DNA of 64,000 bases from Nonomuraea thailandensis (GTDB lineage: Bacteria; Actinomycetota; Actinomycetes; Streptosporangiales; Streptosporangiaceae): assembly GCF_024172165.1 (NCBI RefSeq), contig NZ_JAMZEB010000002.1, positions 2,253,501 through 2,317,500 on the forward strand. Reading direction: 5' to 3'. The translations under genes were made by a program, and so were the position numbers. Positions 1-9,081 of the stretch are shown piece by piece; position 1 is the stretch's first letter, and every line of letters starts with the position of its first letter. The notes beneath the pieces are model-generated. The model was not told the DNA's origin. It was given only the letters and a program-made list of their open reading frames with translations, and did not search any database.

Positions 1-993
1 TTCGAGCAGGCCTGGGGCACCGAGCTCGACCCCGAGCGCGGGCTCACCGTCACCGAGATCATCGGCTCGGTGCTGAAGCCGGGCGGCGTGCGCGGCATGT
101 ACATGCTCGGCGAGAACCCGTTCCTGTCCGACCCCAACATCAACAAGGTGCGCAAGGCGCTGTCCCAGCTCGACTTCCTGGTCGTGCAGGACATCTTCCT
201 GACCGAGACCGCCGAGTTCGCCGACGTCATCCTGCCGGCGTCGTCCTACCTGGAGAAGGAGGGCACCTACACCAACACCGACCGGCGCGTGCAGCTCGGC
301 CGCAAGGTGATGGACCCGCCCGGCCAGGCCAGGGTGGACTGGGAGATCATCCAGGACCTCGCCCGCAGGATCGGGCTGGACTGGTCGTACGCCACGCCCA
401 GCGAGGTGTTCGACGAGATGGTCGAGCTCATGCCGTCGTACGCGAACCTGCGCCACGACAACCTGGGGCTGACCGGCAAGCTCTACCCCAACGCCGACCC
501 CGACCACTCCGACGGCACCGTGGTCCTGTTCGACGAGCGGTTCAACACCGACGACGGTCTCGCCCACCTCGTGCCCGCGCAGTGGCTGCCGGCCAAGGAG
601 CTGCCGGACGCCGAGTACCCGCTGGTGCTCAACACCGGGCGGCTGCTCGAACACTGGCACACCGGGTCGATGACGCGGCGGTCGTACGCGCTGGACACGA
701 TCTCGCCGATCGCCGAGGTGTACATGCACCCGAAGGACGCCGCCGACCGCGGCCTGTCGCACGGCCAGCCGGTCCGCGTGCGCTCCCGGCGCGGCGTCAT
801 CGAGCTGCAGGTCCGCATCTCCCACCGCGAGCAGCTCGGCAACTGCTTCATCCCGTTCCACTTCCGTGAGGCGGCGGCGAACCTGCTGACGATCGACGAG
901 ATCGACCCCTACGGCAAGATCCCCGAGTTCAAGTTCTGTGCGATCCAGGTCGAGGCGCTGCGCGCCGAGCCCACGTGGAGTGTGTCCGAATGA
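1..993 (+). CDS. fdhF: Formate dehydrogenase alpha subunit, C-terminal part (cut by window start)
   Basis: This is the C-terminal third of a molybdopterin-dependent formate dehydrogenase, the subunit that oxidises formate to CO2 in the cytoplasm. The reading frame is open from base 1, so the start lies outside the window. Visible family segments are MYMLGENP, the ETAEFADVILPA stretch, YTNTDRRVQ and, in the C-terminal molybdopterin-dinucleotide-binding domain, GRLLEHWHTG followed by TRRS. The N-terminal Fe-S ligands and the catalytic Cys or SeCys are not in view. The stop overlaps the ATG of the beta subunit (ATGA), which indicates translational coupling. The following gene supplies the NAD-reducing module and the two after that the molybdenum-insertion functions, so this is an NAD-linked soluble enzyme. 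Related NuoG-like subunits share the fold, but the context favours formate dehydrogenase. Confidence 0.93.
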   Translation, partial: FEQAWGTELDPERGLTVTEIIGSVLKPGGVRGMYMLGENPFLSDPNINKVRKALSQLDFLVVQDIFLTETAEFADVILPASSYLEKEGTYTNTDRRVQLGRKVMDPPGQARVDWEIIQDLARRIGLDWSYATPSEVFDEMVELMPSYANLRHDNLGLTGKLYPNADPDHSDGTVVLFDERFNTDDGLAHLVPAQWLPAKELPDAEYPLVLNTGRLLEHWHTGSMTRRSYALDTISPIAEVYMHPKDAADRGLSHGQPVRVRSRRGVIELQVRISHREQLGNCFIPFHFREAAANLLTIDEIDPYGKIPEFKFCAIQVEALRAEPTWSVSE

Positions 994-2732
994 CTCTGAG
1001 TTTCGAGGTGGGCCGCCGGCTTCCGGGTGTCGAGGCGCGGGCCGGCAAGTTCCCCGGGCCGTCGCTGATCCCGGCGCTCAACGCCGTCCAGGCGAGGCTG
1101 GGCTGGCTGCCGCGGGAGGAGCTCGAGGAGCTGGCCCGCACCATGCGGCGGCCGCTGTACGAGATCGAGGGGCTCGTCTCGTTCTACCCGCACTACCGCA
1201 CGACCCCGCCCGCCAAGGTGAGCGTCAGCGTGTGCCACGACCTGTCGTGCTGGCTGCGCTCGGCCGACGACCGCATCGCCGAGGTACGCGCCCGGTACGG
1301 CGACGACACCGAGATCGAGCTCACCGAGGTGTCCTGCCTGGGCCGCTGCGACAGCGCCCCGGCCCTGGCCGTCAACGAGCACCCGGCGCCGGTCGCCGGC
1401 CTCGACGAGCTCGTGGCCGCGGCCCGCGAGGAGGAACTGGCCGAGGCCGCCGTGACGGGGCGCGCCGAGCCCTGGCCGAACGACCCGTACCCGGCCGGCT
1501 CCGACGTCCAGGGCCGGTACGCGAGCCTGCGCGCCCTGCTGGCCGGCCGGATGAGCGCCGAGAGCGTGGTGGCCACGCTGGAGGCGTCCGGGCTGCGCGG
1601 CATGGGCGGCGCCGGCTTCCCCACGGGCCGCAAGTGGGGCCTGGTCGCCGCCACCGAGCCGGGCGGCGTCAAGTACGCGATCTGCAACGCCGACGAGTCC
1701 GAGCCCGGCACGTTCAAGGACCGGCAGATCCTGACCGACCAGCCGCACCTGGTGATCGAGGGTCTCCTGCTCGGCATGGCCGTGGTCGGCGCCGAGCAGG
1801 GCTGGATCTTCATCCGGCACGAGTACGGCCCCGAGGAGCGCGTGCTGCACGCGGAGCTCGAGGCGCTGCGCGAGGCCGGCGTGATCGGCGAGAACGCCTG
1901 CGGCAGCGGCCGCCGCCTCGACGTCGACATCTTCGTCTCGCCGGGCGGCTACATCCTCGGCGAGGAGACCGCGCTGCTGGAGTGCATGGAGGGCCATCGC
2001 GGCGAGCCGCGCAACAAGCCGCCCTTCCCCGGGAACTACGGCCTGCACGGCCGCCCCACGCTGATCAACTCCGTGGAGACCTTCGCCGACGTGCCGGTGA
2101 TCCTGCAGCACGGCGCCGAATGGTGGGCCGCGCAGGGCGAGGGGGACAGCACCGGCTGGAAGTTCTTCGCCGTCTCCGGCCACGTCGAGAACCCCGGCGT
2201 GTACTGCGTGCCCATGGGCACCACGGTGCGCGCCCTGATCGACCTGGCCGGCGGCGTGAGCGGCGGCGCCCGCGTCGGCGCCGTGCAGCCGGGCGGCGCG
2301 TCCTCCAACTTCATCGGCCCCGACAAGCTGGACCTGCCGCTGGACTTCGGCTCGCTCGCCGAGGCCGGGACCATGCTCGGCTCCGGCGCCCTGGTGGTGC
2401 TGGCCGAGGGCACCGACCTGCTGGCCGCCGCCACCAACGTGCTGCGCTTCTTCCGCAACGAGTCGTGCGGTAAGTGCGTGCCCTGCCGGGTAGGCTCCAC
2501 CAAGGCCCACGAGGTGCTGCGCGGGGTGCTGGACTCCGGGTCCGCCACCCTCGACGAGGCGCAGCAGGGCCGGATCGTGCAACTCGAGGAGACCATGCGC
2601 AAGACATCCATCTGCGGGCTCGGGCAGGTGGCGCTCGGGCCGGTGGTGTCGGTGCTCGGGCTGAACAAGGGCGCCGCGGCGGCGCGCCCGCAGCCCCGCC
2701 CCGAAGGGTCGAAGGAGCAGCCGGACCGTTGA
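990..2732 (+). CDS. NAD-dependent formate dehydrogenase beta subunit, fused NuoE-NuoF type
   Basis: This 580-residue flavoprotein passes electrons from the alpha subunit to NAD+. Residues about 10-135 form a NuoE-like thioredoxin fold [2Fe-2S] domain with cysteines in CHDLSC and CLGRC. The rest is NuoF-like: GMGGAGFPTG (FMN loop), NADESEPGTFKDR, GEETAL (NADH site) and the [4Fe-4S] cluster signature ESCGKCVPCR followed by the distal cysteine in KTSICGLG. Joining NuoE and NuoF in one chain is known for actinobacterial formate dehydrogenases. The ATG at 990 overlaps the alpha-subunit stop; an in-frame codon at 975 lies inside the preceding gene and is less likely. The last residues are a short basic, proline-rich tail containing the ribosome site (GAAGGAG, 2711-2717) for the next gene. 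Confidence 0.95.
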   Translation: MTLSFEVGRRLPGVEARAGKFPGPSLIPALNAVQARLGWLPREELEELARTMRRPLYEIEGLVSFYPHYRTTPPAKVSVSVCHDLSCWLRSADDRIAEVRARYGDDTEIELTEVSCLGRCDSAPALAVNEHPAPVAGLDELVAAAREEELAEAAVTGRAEPWPNDPYPAGSDVQGRYASLRALLAGRMSAESVVATLEASGLRGMGGAGFPTGRKWGLVAATEPGGVKYAICNADESEPGTFKDRQILTDQPHLVIEGLLLGMAVVGAEQGWIFIRHEYGPEERVLHAELEALREAGVIGENACGSGRRLDVDIFVSPGGYILGEETALLECMEGHRGEPRNKPPFPGNYGLHGRPTLINSVETFADVPVILQHGAEWWAAQGEGDSTGWKFFAVSGHVENPGVYCVPMGTTVRALIDLAGGVSGGARVGAVQPGGASSNFIGPDKLDLPLDFGSLAEAGTMLGSGALVVLAEGTDLLAAATNVLRFFRNESCGKCVPCRVGSTKAHEVLRGVLDSGSATLDEAQQGRIVQLEETMRKTSICGLGQVALGPVVSVLGLNKGAAAARPQPRPEGSKEQPDR

Positions 2733-3949
2733 GCGGCAGAGAGTTCTTCACGGCGCGGACCCTCGCCGAGGTCCGCGCCGGGTTCCGGCCCGCGCATCGC
2801 ACGCCCGCCGAGCGCGTCCCGCTGTCCGGGGCGCTGCACCGGGTGCCCGCCGCCGACATCACCGCGCCCGAAGCGCTGCCCGGCTTCGCCCGGTCCACCG
2901 TCGACGGCTTCGCGGTCCGCGCGATGGACACCTACGGCGCCTCCGACGCGCTGCCGTCCTACCTCGACCTGCTCGGCGCGGTGCGCATGGGCGCGGCGCC
3001 CGACGTGGCGGTCCGGGCCGGCGGATGCGTCGCCATGCCGACCGGAGGCGTGCTCCCGGCCGGCGCCGACGCGGTCGTCATGGTGGAGTACACCGCCGAG
3101 ACGATGCCGGGCACGATCGAGGTGACCCGGCCCGTCGCGCCGGGCGGCGGCATCGTCCGCGCCGACGAGGACGTCGCACAGGGCGGCGTGCTGGCGCCGG
3201 CCGGCCGGCCGCTGCGCGCCCCCGACCTCGGCTTCCTCGCCGCGGCCGGCGTCACCGAGGTCGTCGCGCACCGCCGCCCCCGGGTGGCGATCGTCTCCAC
3301 CGGCGACGAGGTGGTGCCGCCCGGCACCGCGCGGCTCGGCCCCGGGCAGGTGCGCGACGCCACCGCCTCCGCGCTGGCGGGGCTGGTGGCCGGCGCGGGC
3401 GGCGAGCCGGTGATCGCCGGCATCGTCCCGGACGAGCCCGGCGCGCTGAAGGACCGGCTGACCGCGCTGCTGCCCGAATCCGACCTGGTCGTCGTGTCGG
3501 CGGGCTCGTCCGTCGGCACGAGGGACGAGACGGCGGGCGCGGTGGCCGCCGTCGGCGAGGTCTGGTGCCACGGGATCGCCATCAAACCGGGCAAGCCCAC
3601 GCTGCTGGCCGAGTGCTCGGGCATCCCGCTCATCGGGCTGCCCGGCAACCCGCTGTCCGCGCTGGTCGTGTTCGGGCAGGTCGGCGTGCCGCTGCTGTGG
3701 CGCCTGGCCGGGTGCGAGAGCCCGCCGCCGCAGCCGAGCACCCGCGCGCGGCTGTCGCGCGACCTGGCCTCGGCGGCGGGGCGGCTCGACGTGGTCCAGG
3801 TCGGCGTGCGGAACGGCGTGGCCGAGCCGATCTTCGGCCCGTCGGCGCTGCTGTCGGTGCTGACCCGCGCCGACGGCTACGTGATCGTGCCGGAACCGGC
3901 CACCGGGCTGGACGCGGGCACCGAAGTAGAGGTCGTGCTGTACCGATGA
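2729..3949 (+). CDS. moeA: Molybdopterin molybdotransferase MoeA
   Basis: A 406-residue MoeA, the usual family length, which inserts molybdate into adenylylated molybdopterin to complete Moco for the dehydrogenase upstream. Motifs seen are STVDGFAVRA, PTGGVLPAGADAV, the MoCF-type STGDEVV and the GLPGNPLSA loop. I chose TTG at 2729 because it overlaps the beta-subunit stop (TTGA) and follows GAAGGAG at the right distance; the open frame continues upstream but only inside the previous gene. The 3' end (VEVVLYR and stop) is partly copied just downstream, see the repeat at 3925-4005. Chromosomal position in the formate dehydrogenase operon suggests dedicated maturation of this enzyme, which is inference. 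Confidence 0.93.
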   Translation: MSGREFFTARTLAEVRAGFRPAHRTPAERVPLSGALHRVPAADITAPEALPGFARSTVDGFAVRAMDTYGASDALPSYLDLLGAVRMGAAPDVAVRAGGCVAMPTGGVLPAGADAVVMVEYTAETMPGTIEVTRPVAPGGGIVRADEDVAQGGVLAPAGRPLRAPDLGFLAAAGVTEVVAHRRPRVAIVSTGDEVVPPGTARLGPGQVRDATASALAGLVAGAGGEPVIAGIVPDEPGALKDRLTALLPESDLVVVSAGSSVGTRDETAGAVAAVGEVWCHGIAIKPGKPTLLAECSGIPLIGLPGNPLSALVVFGQVGVPLLWRLAGCESPPPQPSTRARLSRDLASAAGRLDVVQVGVRNGVAEPIFGPSALLSVLTRADGYVIVPEPATGLDAGTEVEVVLYR

Positions 3950-4005
3950 GCGCGGAAAGTTCCTGAGTAGAGGTCATCCTGTATTGATGAGCGCGGAAAG
4001 TCCTT
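3925..4005 (+). repeat. Tandem duplication (41-bp period) of the moeA stop / next-gene start region
   Basis: Bases 3925-3964 and 3966-4005 are imperfect direct copies. Each contains a version of the moeA tail (VEVVLYR in the first, VEVILY in the second) followed by TGATGAGCGCGGAAAG. In the first copy the ATG at 3946 overlaps the moeA stop (ATGA) but opens only a six-codon peptide, MSAESS, ending at 3966. In the second copy the ATG at 3987 opens the real downstream gene with the same first residues, MSAES. The duplication thus separated two genes that formerly overlapped. Confidence 0.85.
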
Positions 4006-5906
4006 TTGTCTCCGACGTCCCTGCGGCGCAGGCCCTCGCCGTCTGGCGCGAGGCGCGCGCCGCGGCGGGCTGCCCCGCCCGGGTCGGCCTGCTCCGGGCG
4101 CCGGTCGCCGCCGCCGTGGGCAGGGTCACGGCCGAACCCGTGTGGGCGGTGCGCTCCTCGCCCGCCTTCGACTCCGCGGCCATGGACGGCATCGCCGTCC
4201 GCGCCGCCGACACCGTGGGCGCGGCCGAGACCAGCCCGGTGCTCCTGGCCCCCGGCGACTTCGCCGTCGTGGACACCGGCGACCCGCTGCCCGACGGCTA
4301 CGACGCCGTCGTCATGCGGGAGCACGTGCACCGCACCCCGGCGGGCGAGGCGGAGCTCCGCGCGGCCGTCCCGCCGTACCAGCACGTCCGCTCCATCGGG
4401 GAGGACATCAGCGCCGGCGAGCTGCTGCTGCCCGAGGGCCACCGGCTGCGCCCCGTCGACGTCGCGGCCTGCGCCGCGGCGGGAGTCGCCGAGCTCGGCC
4501 TCCGGCGCGCGCCGCGCGTGGTGATCGTGCCGACCGGCGACGAGATCCGCCCGATCGGCGCCGACCTCGCCCCCGGCGACATCCTCGACACGAACTCGCT
4601 GATGCTCGCGGCGCAGGCGCGGGAGGCCGGCTGCGAGGCCCGGGTGACGGAGATCGTCCCCGACGACCCGGCGGCCATCGCCGCCGCGCTGGCCGAGGCG
4701 ACCCGCGACGCCGACCTGGTCCTGCTCATCGCCGGCTCCAGCGCCGGCCGGGACGACTACACCGCCCGCGTGGTCGCCGGGGCCGGCGTCGTCGCGGTCC
4801 ACGGGGTCGCCGTGCGGCCCGGCCATCCCGTCGTGCTCGGTGCGGCCGGGCGCACGCCCGTGATCGGCGTGCCCGGCTACCCCGTGTCGGCGGCGCTGAC
4901 GTTCGACATCTTCGCGGCCCCGATGCTCGCCGAGCTGGAGGGCGCCGCGCCCCGCGAACGCCCGGCGGCCACCGCGCACCTGGCCAGGAAGCTGCCGTCC
5001 GCCCTCGGCATGGACGATTGGGTACGCGTGCGCCTGGGCCGGGTCCGGGACCGGCTCGTCGCCACCCCGCTGCCGCGCGGCGCCGGCGTGCTCACCTCGC
5101 TCGTCCGCGCCGACGGCCTGCTCGTCGTCCCCGCAGGGGTGGAGGGCCACCACGCGGGGGAGCAGGTCCGGGTCGAGCTGCTGCGCGGCCTGTCCGAGAT
5201 CGGCCGGACCATCGTCGCCATCGGCTCGCACGACCTGGTGCTCGACCTGGCGGCCTCCGCCCTGCGCGCCGCCGACCCGCTGGTCACCCTGGCCTCCTCC
5301 AACGTCGGCTCGCTCGGCGGCCTCGTGGCGCTGCGCGACGGCCTGTGCCACCTGGCCGGCTCGCATCTGCTGGACCCCGCCACCGGCGAGTACACGCTGC
5401 CCTACGTGGACCGGCTGATGGGCGCGGACGCCGACCTCGCCGTGATCAGGCTCGTCCACCGTGACCAGGGCCTGATCGTCGCCCCCGGCAACCCGCTCGG
5501 CCTGACCGGCATCAAGGACCTGACCCATCCCGGCCTGCGCTACGTGAACCGGCAGCGCGGCGCCGGCACGCGGGCGCTGCTGGATCACGAGCTGGCCGGC
5601 CACGGGATCGACCCCGCCGAGGTGCCCGGCTACTCCCGCGAGGAGCACACCCACCTGGCGGTCGCCGCGGCCGTGGCCGCCGGGCGGGCGGACTGCGGCC
5701 TGGGCATCCTCGCCGCCGCCCGCGCCTTCGGGCTCGACTTCGTCCCGGTGGCGCAGGAGCCGTACGACCTGGTGCTGCGTACGGGGACGCAGGCCGAGGA
5801 ACTGCTGGCTCCGCTGTGGGCGCTGCTGGAACAGCCGGGTTTCCGCGCCGAGGTGGAGGCGCTGGGCGGCTACTCCTGCGCCGAGACCGGGCGCCGCATC
5901 CGCTGA
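3987..5906 (+). CDS. moeA: MoeA fused to a periplasmic-binding-protein-like domain
   Basis: A 639-residue fusion. Residues about 1-400 are a second MoeA with AMDGIAVRAADT, DTGDPLPDGYDAVV, PTGDEIRP and the GVPGYPVSA loop. Residues about 405-635 match the PBP-like domain of the PF12727 type, with QRGAGTRALLD, SREEHTHLAVAAAV and GRADCGLGI. Known family members with this architecture are assigned to Mo/W cofactor maturation, and the extra domain is thought to sense or bind the oxyanion; that is inference here. The protein pairs with the simple MoeA directly upstream, so the operon carries two paralogues of different architecture. Start: ATG at 3987, in the second copy of the duplicated junction; a TTG at 3984 is also in frame. 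Confidence 0.92.
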   Translation: MSAESPFVSDVPAAQALAVWREARAAAGCPARVGLLRAPVAAAVGRVTAEPVWAVRSSPAFDSAAMDGIAVRAADTVGAAETSPVLLAPGDFAVVDTGDPLPDGYDAVVMREHVHRTPAGEAELRAAVPPYQHVRSIGEDISAGELLLPEGHRLRPVDVAACAAAGVAELGLRRAPRVVIVPTGDEIRPIGADLAPGDILDTNSLMLAAQAREAGCEARVTEIVPDDPAAIAAALAEATRDADLVLLIAGSSAGRDDYTARVVAGAGVVAVHGVAVRPGHPVVLGAAGRTPVIGVPGYPVSAALTFDIFAAPMLAELEGAAPRERPAATAHLARKLPSALGMDDWVRVRLGRVRDRLVATPLPRGAGVLTSLVRADGLLVVPAGVEGHHAGEQVRVELLRGLSEIGRTIVAIGSHDLVLDLAASALRAADPLVTLASSNVGSLGGLVALRDGLCHLAGSHLLDPATGEYTLPYVDRLMGADADLAVIRLVHRDQGLIVAPGNPLGLTGIKDLTHPGLRYVNRQRGAGTRALLDHELAGHGIDPAEVPGYSREEHTHLAVAAAVAAGRADCGLGILAAARAFGLDFVPVAQEPYDLVLRTGTQAEELLAPLWALLEQPGFRAEVEALGGYSCAETGRRIR

Positions 5907-6313
5907 CCACCGGACGGGCGCAGGGCCCCGATGCGGGAGGCGATCAGGTCGATCGCGGGTAGCGGCGGCGTTCCGCGGCGATGAGCTCGGGTGACCCTGC
6001 CCGTGACGGTCGTGGTCGAAGTCCCGGCGACGGTGGCGGTCACATGCTTTCCTGTTGGCGAGCGGGGCGGTGCTGAACCCGAATAAAACGAGGCTGGCCG
6101 CACCGTATCGTCCCCCGGACCGGCAGCCGCAGCGCCCGGCCGGCAGAGGAACGGCGAGCTTCGGACGGCTCGCGATGGAACCCGAACCGGACTTACGACC
6201 GTCCCTTGGATAGAAGGGATCCGCCGACCGCCTACCTACCGCACCCGTCCCGTGACACCCCGCAGGCCGAATTCCGCTGGACACCACCACCGTTCGACAA
6301 GGAGTACGACTCG
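5907..6313. other. Intergenic stretch with no supported gene
   Basis: About 400 bp between the moeA fusion and the small gene at 6314. Open frames here are either antisense to the end of moeA or lack ribosome sites. A weak inverted repeat (CCGCATC near 5894 with GATGCGG near 5931) straddles the stop codon and could act as a transcript end, but the loop is long. An A-rich patch (GAATAAAAC) near 6080 is the only obvious composition change. I see nothing else that can be named. Confidence 0.4.
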
Positions 6314-6637
6314 GTGAATCCGCGCGCACTTGCCCACCGGGCACACCGACACGGCTGGGACGTGCAGACCGTCCCGCGATCCTCCGGCCCCGTAGTCATC
6401 CTGCAGCGTGACGGCTGGCGCCTGGAGATCGCGTTCGACGGTCACGCACCCAAGGAGGCCACCGCCAACGGGCCCGGGCAGGGCTCGGGCGGACAGCTCA
6501 ACCTTCGCTCGATCAACGACTTCGTGCACCGGCCCGGGACGGACCGGTTAATCCACTCGCGGCCCGGCCGGCGCCGGGCGGCCACCCGCCGCAAGAGCGA
6601 CCGCGACCAGAGCCCGCTGCGCGACCTCGGAGAGTAG
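6314..6637 (+). CDS. Small hypothetical protein with basic tail
   Basis: A 107-residue product starting at GTG 6314, nine bases after a good ribosome site (AAGGAG, 6299-6304). The same frame is open back to a TTG at 6206 but without a ribosome site. The middle reads as a beta-hairpin (VVILQRDGWRLEIAF), then a glycine-rich loop, then a strongly basic end (RPGRRRAATRRKSDR). I do not recognise the family. It stands alone between the molybdenum operon and the convergent kinase gene. The region could also be non-coding; codon positions keep the usual GC bias, which mildly supports coding. Confidence 0.45.
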   Translation: MNPRALAHRAHRHGWDVQTVPRSSGPVVILQRDGWRLEIAFDGHAPKEATANGPGQGSGGQLNLRSINDFVHRPGTDRLIHSRPGRRRAATRRKSDRDQSPLRDLGE

Positions 6638-6753
6638 CGGGAACCCGCAGGACGGCTCCCGGCCAGGGCCCGATGCGCGACCTCGCGGGTGGCTCCGGGC
6701 CGCCCGGCCTGGTGCGAGCCTGCCCGACCCGCGGACGCAGGGCGGGCCCGGCC

Positions 6754-9081
6754 TCAGGACGGGCCGAGGCTCCACACCCGCACCAGCCGGTCCTCGCCCA
6801 CCGTCACCACCACCGGCCGGCCGGACTGCTCGGCCAGGGCCAGCAGGCGGATCCCGCCGCCCGCGCCGTGCCCGAACTCGCCGACGATCGCCCCGTCGTC
6901 CAGCCGCCGCACCCCCACGAACGCGTCCGCGCCGTGCGGCGTGTACGCCACGACCGCGACCGGCACGCCGTCGAGCATGCCCGCCACCAGCGCGGCGGTG
7001 CCCCGGTCGTCGGGGCTGCGGTCGCTGAACGGCCACTTCTTCCTGCGCTTGCCCGTCGCCAGGTCGTACACGCGCAGGGTGGCGTCCAGATGCGTGGAGA
7101 CCAGCACCGGCTCGCCGTCCACCTCGCCGCACGCCAGCCGCTCGATGCCGCCGACCTCACCCGTCTTGTACGTGTGCGTCACCGCGCCCGTGGCCAGGCG
7201 GCGGACCCGCACACGGTTCGCGCCGTCGCCCGTCACCAGCACGTCGTCACCGTCCAGGCGGCCGAAGGCCAGGCCGTTGATCCCCTGGAAGTGCTCGGTG
7301 CTCGTGGGGCCGATCTGCTTGCCGGTGCCGGCGTCCCACAGGCGTACGGTGCCGTGCAGGTCTCTCAGGCTGTCGTACTTCTGCGACACCGCGATCACCC
7401 GGCCGCCCGCGACCGTCACCGCGACGATCGGATCGCCCGCCTTCCGCGTGCCCAGCCTCTCGCCTGACGGGCTCCACAGCCGCATCCCGCCGTCGGCGTG
7501 ACCGGAAACGATCACCGGGGTGCCGCCGTGCCGCCCGTGGGCGAGCGCCGCCGTGCCCGCGCCGCCGTCGCCGAGCTCCGCGTTCGTGGCCGTGGACAGA
7601 TCCCGGAGGAGGACGGACCCGTCGCTCGTGCCGCAGGCCACCGCGGACCCGCTCGTGGCCATCGCCGCGGGCGTCCCCGTACCGGCGGGCAGCCGCGCCG
7701 GCTCTCCGATCAGCGTCCCGAACGGCTCGGTGGCCGGGGTCCGCGCGGGAGAGGGCGACACGGAGGCGGTGGCCGTTCCCGTGCCGGCGGGTGAGGGCGG
7801 CCGGTTCTGCGCCAGGCTCTGCCGGCCGGTGCCGCCGCCGGGCCTGAACACGACGAACGCCGACACGGCCGCCGTCGCCAGCGCCGCCGCTCCCGCGCTG
7901 AGCATGGCCCGGCGGCTCACCCGCTTCACGCCGCCGCCCGGTGACGTCTCGACGTCTCCCCTCCCGGCCTGCCGCGGCCGCATCACGGCGGGCTGTCCCG
8001 GGCCGCCGGGCGCCGTTCCGCGCCTGCCGTCCGCGGGCTGACGCGTACCGGGCGCGGCGTGCGCGGGCTGACCTGTGCCGGGCGCGCCGCCCGCAGGGTG
8101 GCTCGCGGACGGGCCAGGGGCAGGGCCCTGCCCCGGCGGCGTGGTGCGGGCCGCGATCGGAGGTGTCCCCGGGGACGACGGCACGCCACCCGGCGGCGCG
8201 AGGCCGGGCGGAGGCGCAGCCGCCCTTCCAGGACCCGGGGCTCCCAGGTGCGGCGGCGGTACGGCGGTGGCCGCCCCGGGACGGCTCGTCAGCCGCCTCA
8301 TCAGGTCCAGGGGCAGTGGCCGTGCCGCCGGGTCCTTGGCGAAGCAGTCCCGCAGCACCTCCGCGAGCCGCGCGGGCACCCCGCTCAGGTCGGGAGCGCC
8401 GGTGAGCACGGCGTTCAGGATGGCCGGAACCGTCTCCCCGGCGAAGGGCGGCCGTCCCGTGGCCGCGAACACCATGGTCCCCGCCCAGCCGAACACGTCC
8501 GACGCCGGCCCCACCCGCAGCCCCTCGAACTGCTCGGGCGACATGTACGTGGGCGTCCCCACCACCCCGGACGTCATCGTCGTCGCGTCCAGCGCCTTGG
8601 CGATGCCGAAGTCGATGACGATCGGCCCCTCGGGCCCGATCAGCACGTTGCCCGGCTTGAAGTCCCGGTGCACGATGCCGGCCTGGTGGATGGCGGCCAG
8701 CGCGGTCAGCGTGGAGATCGCCAGCCGGTCCAGCGCCCCGCCCGCGCGCGGCCCCGCCGACCGGACGACCTGCTGCAGTGTCTCACCCGCGATGTACTCG
8801 CTCACGATGTACGGCTGGTCGCCGGCCGTCCCGACGTCCAGCACGGCCGCGGTGCAGAACGCCGCCACCCGCCGCGCCGCCTCGGCCTCTCTCAGGAAGC
8901 CCCTGGAGATGGTGTCGTCGCCGCTCAGATGGCCGTGCAGCAGCTTGACGGCGACCTCGCGACCGTCCTCGCCCGCGGCCTTGTAGACCGTCCCCTGGCC
9001 GCCGGAGCCGAGCACGCCGACGAGCCGCCATCGGCCGACGCGGTCGGGGTCGCTCGGCCGGAGCGGGCGGATTTCCGGCAT
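6754..9081 (-). CDS. Membrane-anchored Ser/Thr protein kinase with C-terminal WD40 repeats
   Basis: A 775-residue Hanks-type kinase. Residues about 15-265 are the kinase: glycine loop GSGGQGTVYK, catalytic Lys46 in VAVKLL, HRD at 138-140 followed by FKPGN, DFG at 157-159, GTPTYMSPEQ. Residues about 270-390 are a Pro/Gly/Ala-rich linker, 392-413 one membrane segment, and about 460-775 WD40-like repeats (SVLLRDL, MRLWSP, VRLWDA, VRVRRL, LRVYDL, VRVWSL), which would lie outside the cell. The architecture is known in actinomycetes; substrates cannot be inferred. ATG at 9081 has AGGAG five bases upstream; an in-frame extension to 9207 has none. The gene stands alone, downstream of the ROK gene on the same strand with 250 bp between. 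Confidence 0.93.
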   Translation of the reverse strand: MPEIRPLRPSDPDRVGRWRLVGVLGSGGQGTVYKAAGEDGREVAVKLLHGHLSGDDTISRGFLREAEAARRVAAFCTAAVLDVGTAGDQPYIVSEYIAGETLQQVVRSAGPRAGGALDRLAISTLTALAAIHQAGIVHRDFKPGNVLIGPEGPIVIDFGIAKALDATTMTSGVVGTPTYMSPEQFEGLRVGPASDVFGWAGTMVFAATGRPPFAGETVPAILNAVLTGAPDLSGVPARLAEVLRDCFAKDPAARPLPLDLMRRLTSRPGAATAVPPPHLGAPGPGRAAAPPPGLAPPGGVPSSPGTPPIAARTTPPGQGPAPGPSASHPAGGAPGTGQPAHAAPGTRQPADGRRGTAPGGPGQPAVMRPRQAGRGDVETSPGGGVKRVSRRAMLSAGAAALATAAVSAFVVFRPGGGTGRQSLAQNRPPSPAGTGTATASVSPSPARTPATEPFGTLIGEPARLPAGTGTPAAMATSGSAVACGTSDGSVLLRDLSTATNAELGDGGAGTAALAHGRHGGTPVIVSGHADGGMRLWSPSGERLGTRKAGDPIVAVTVAGGRVIAVSQKYDSLRDLHGTVRLWDAGTGKQIGPTSTEHFQGINGLAFGRLDGDDVLVTGDGANRVRVRRLATGAVTHTYKTGEVGGIERLACGEVDGEPVLVSTHLDATLRVYDLATGKRRKKWPFSDRSPDDRGTAALVAGMLDGVPVAVVAYTPHGADAFVGVRRLDDGAIVGEFGHGAGGGIRLLALAEQSGRPVVVTVGEDRLVRVWSLGPS

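Noticed and set aside
3630..6344. A 904-codon minus-strand frame opposite both moeA genes
   Set aside because: Same reason: composition is that of antisense GC-rich DNA and the opposite strand encodes well-conserved MoeA motifs.
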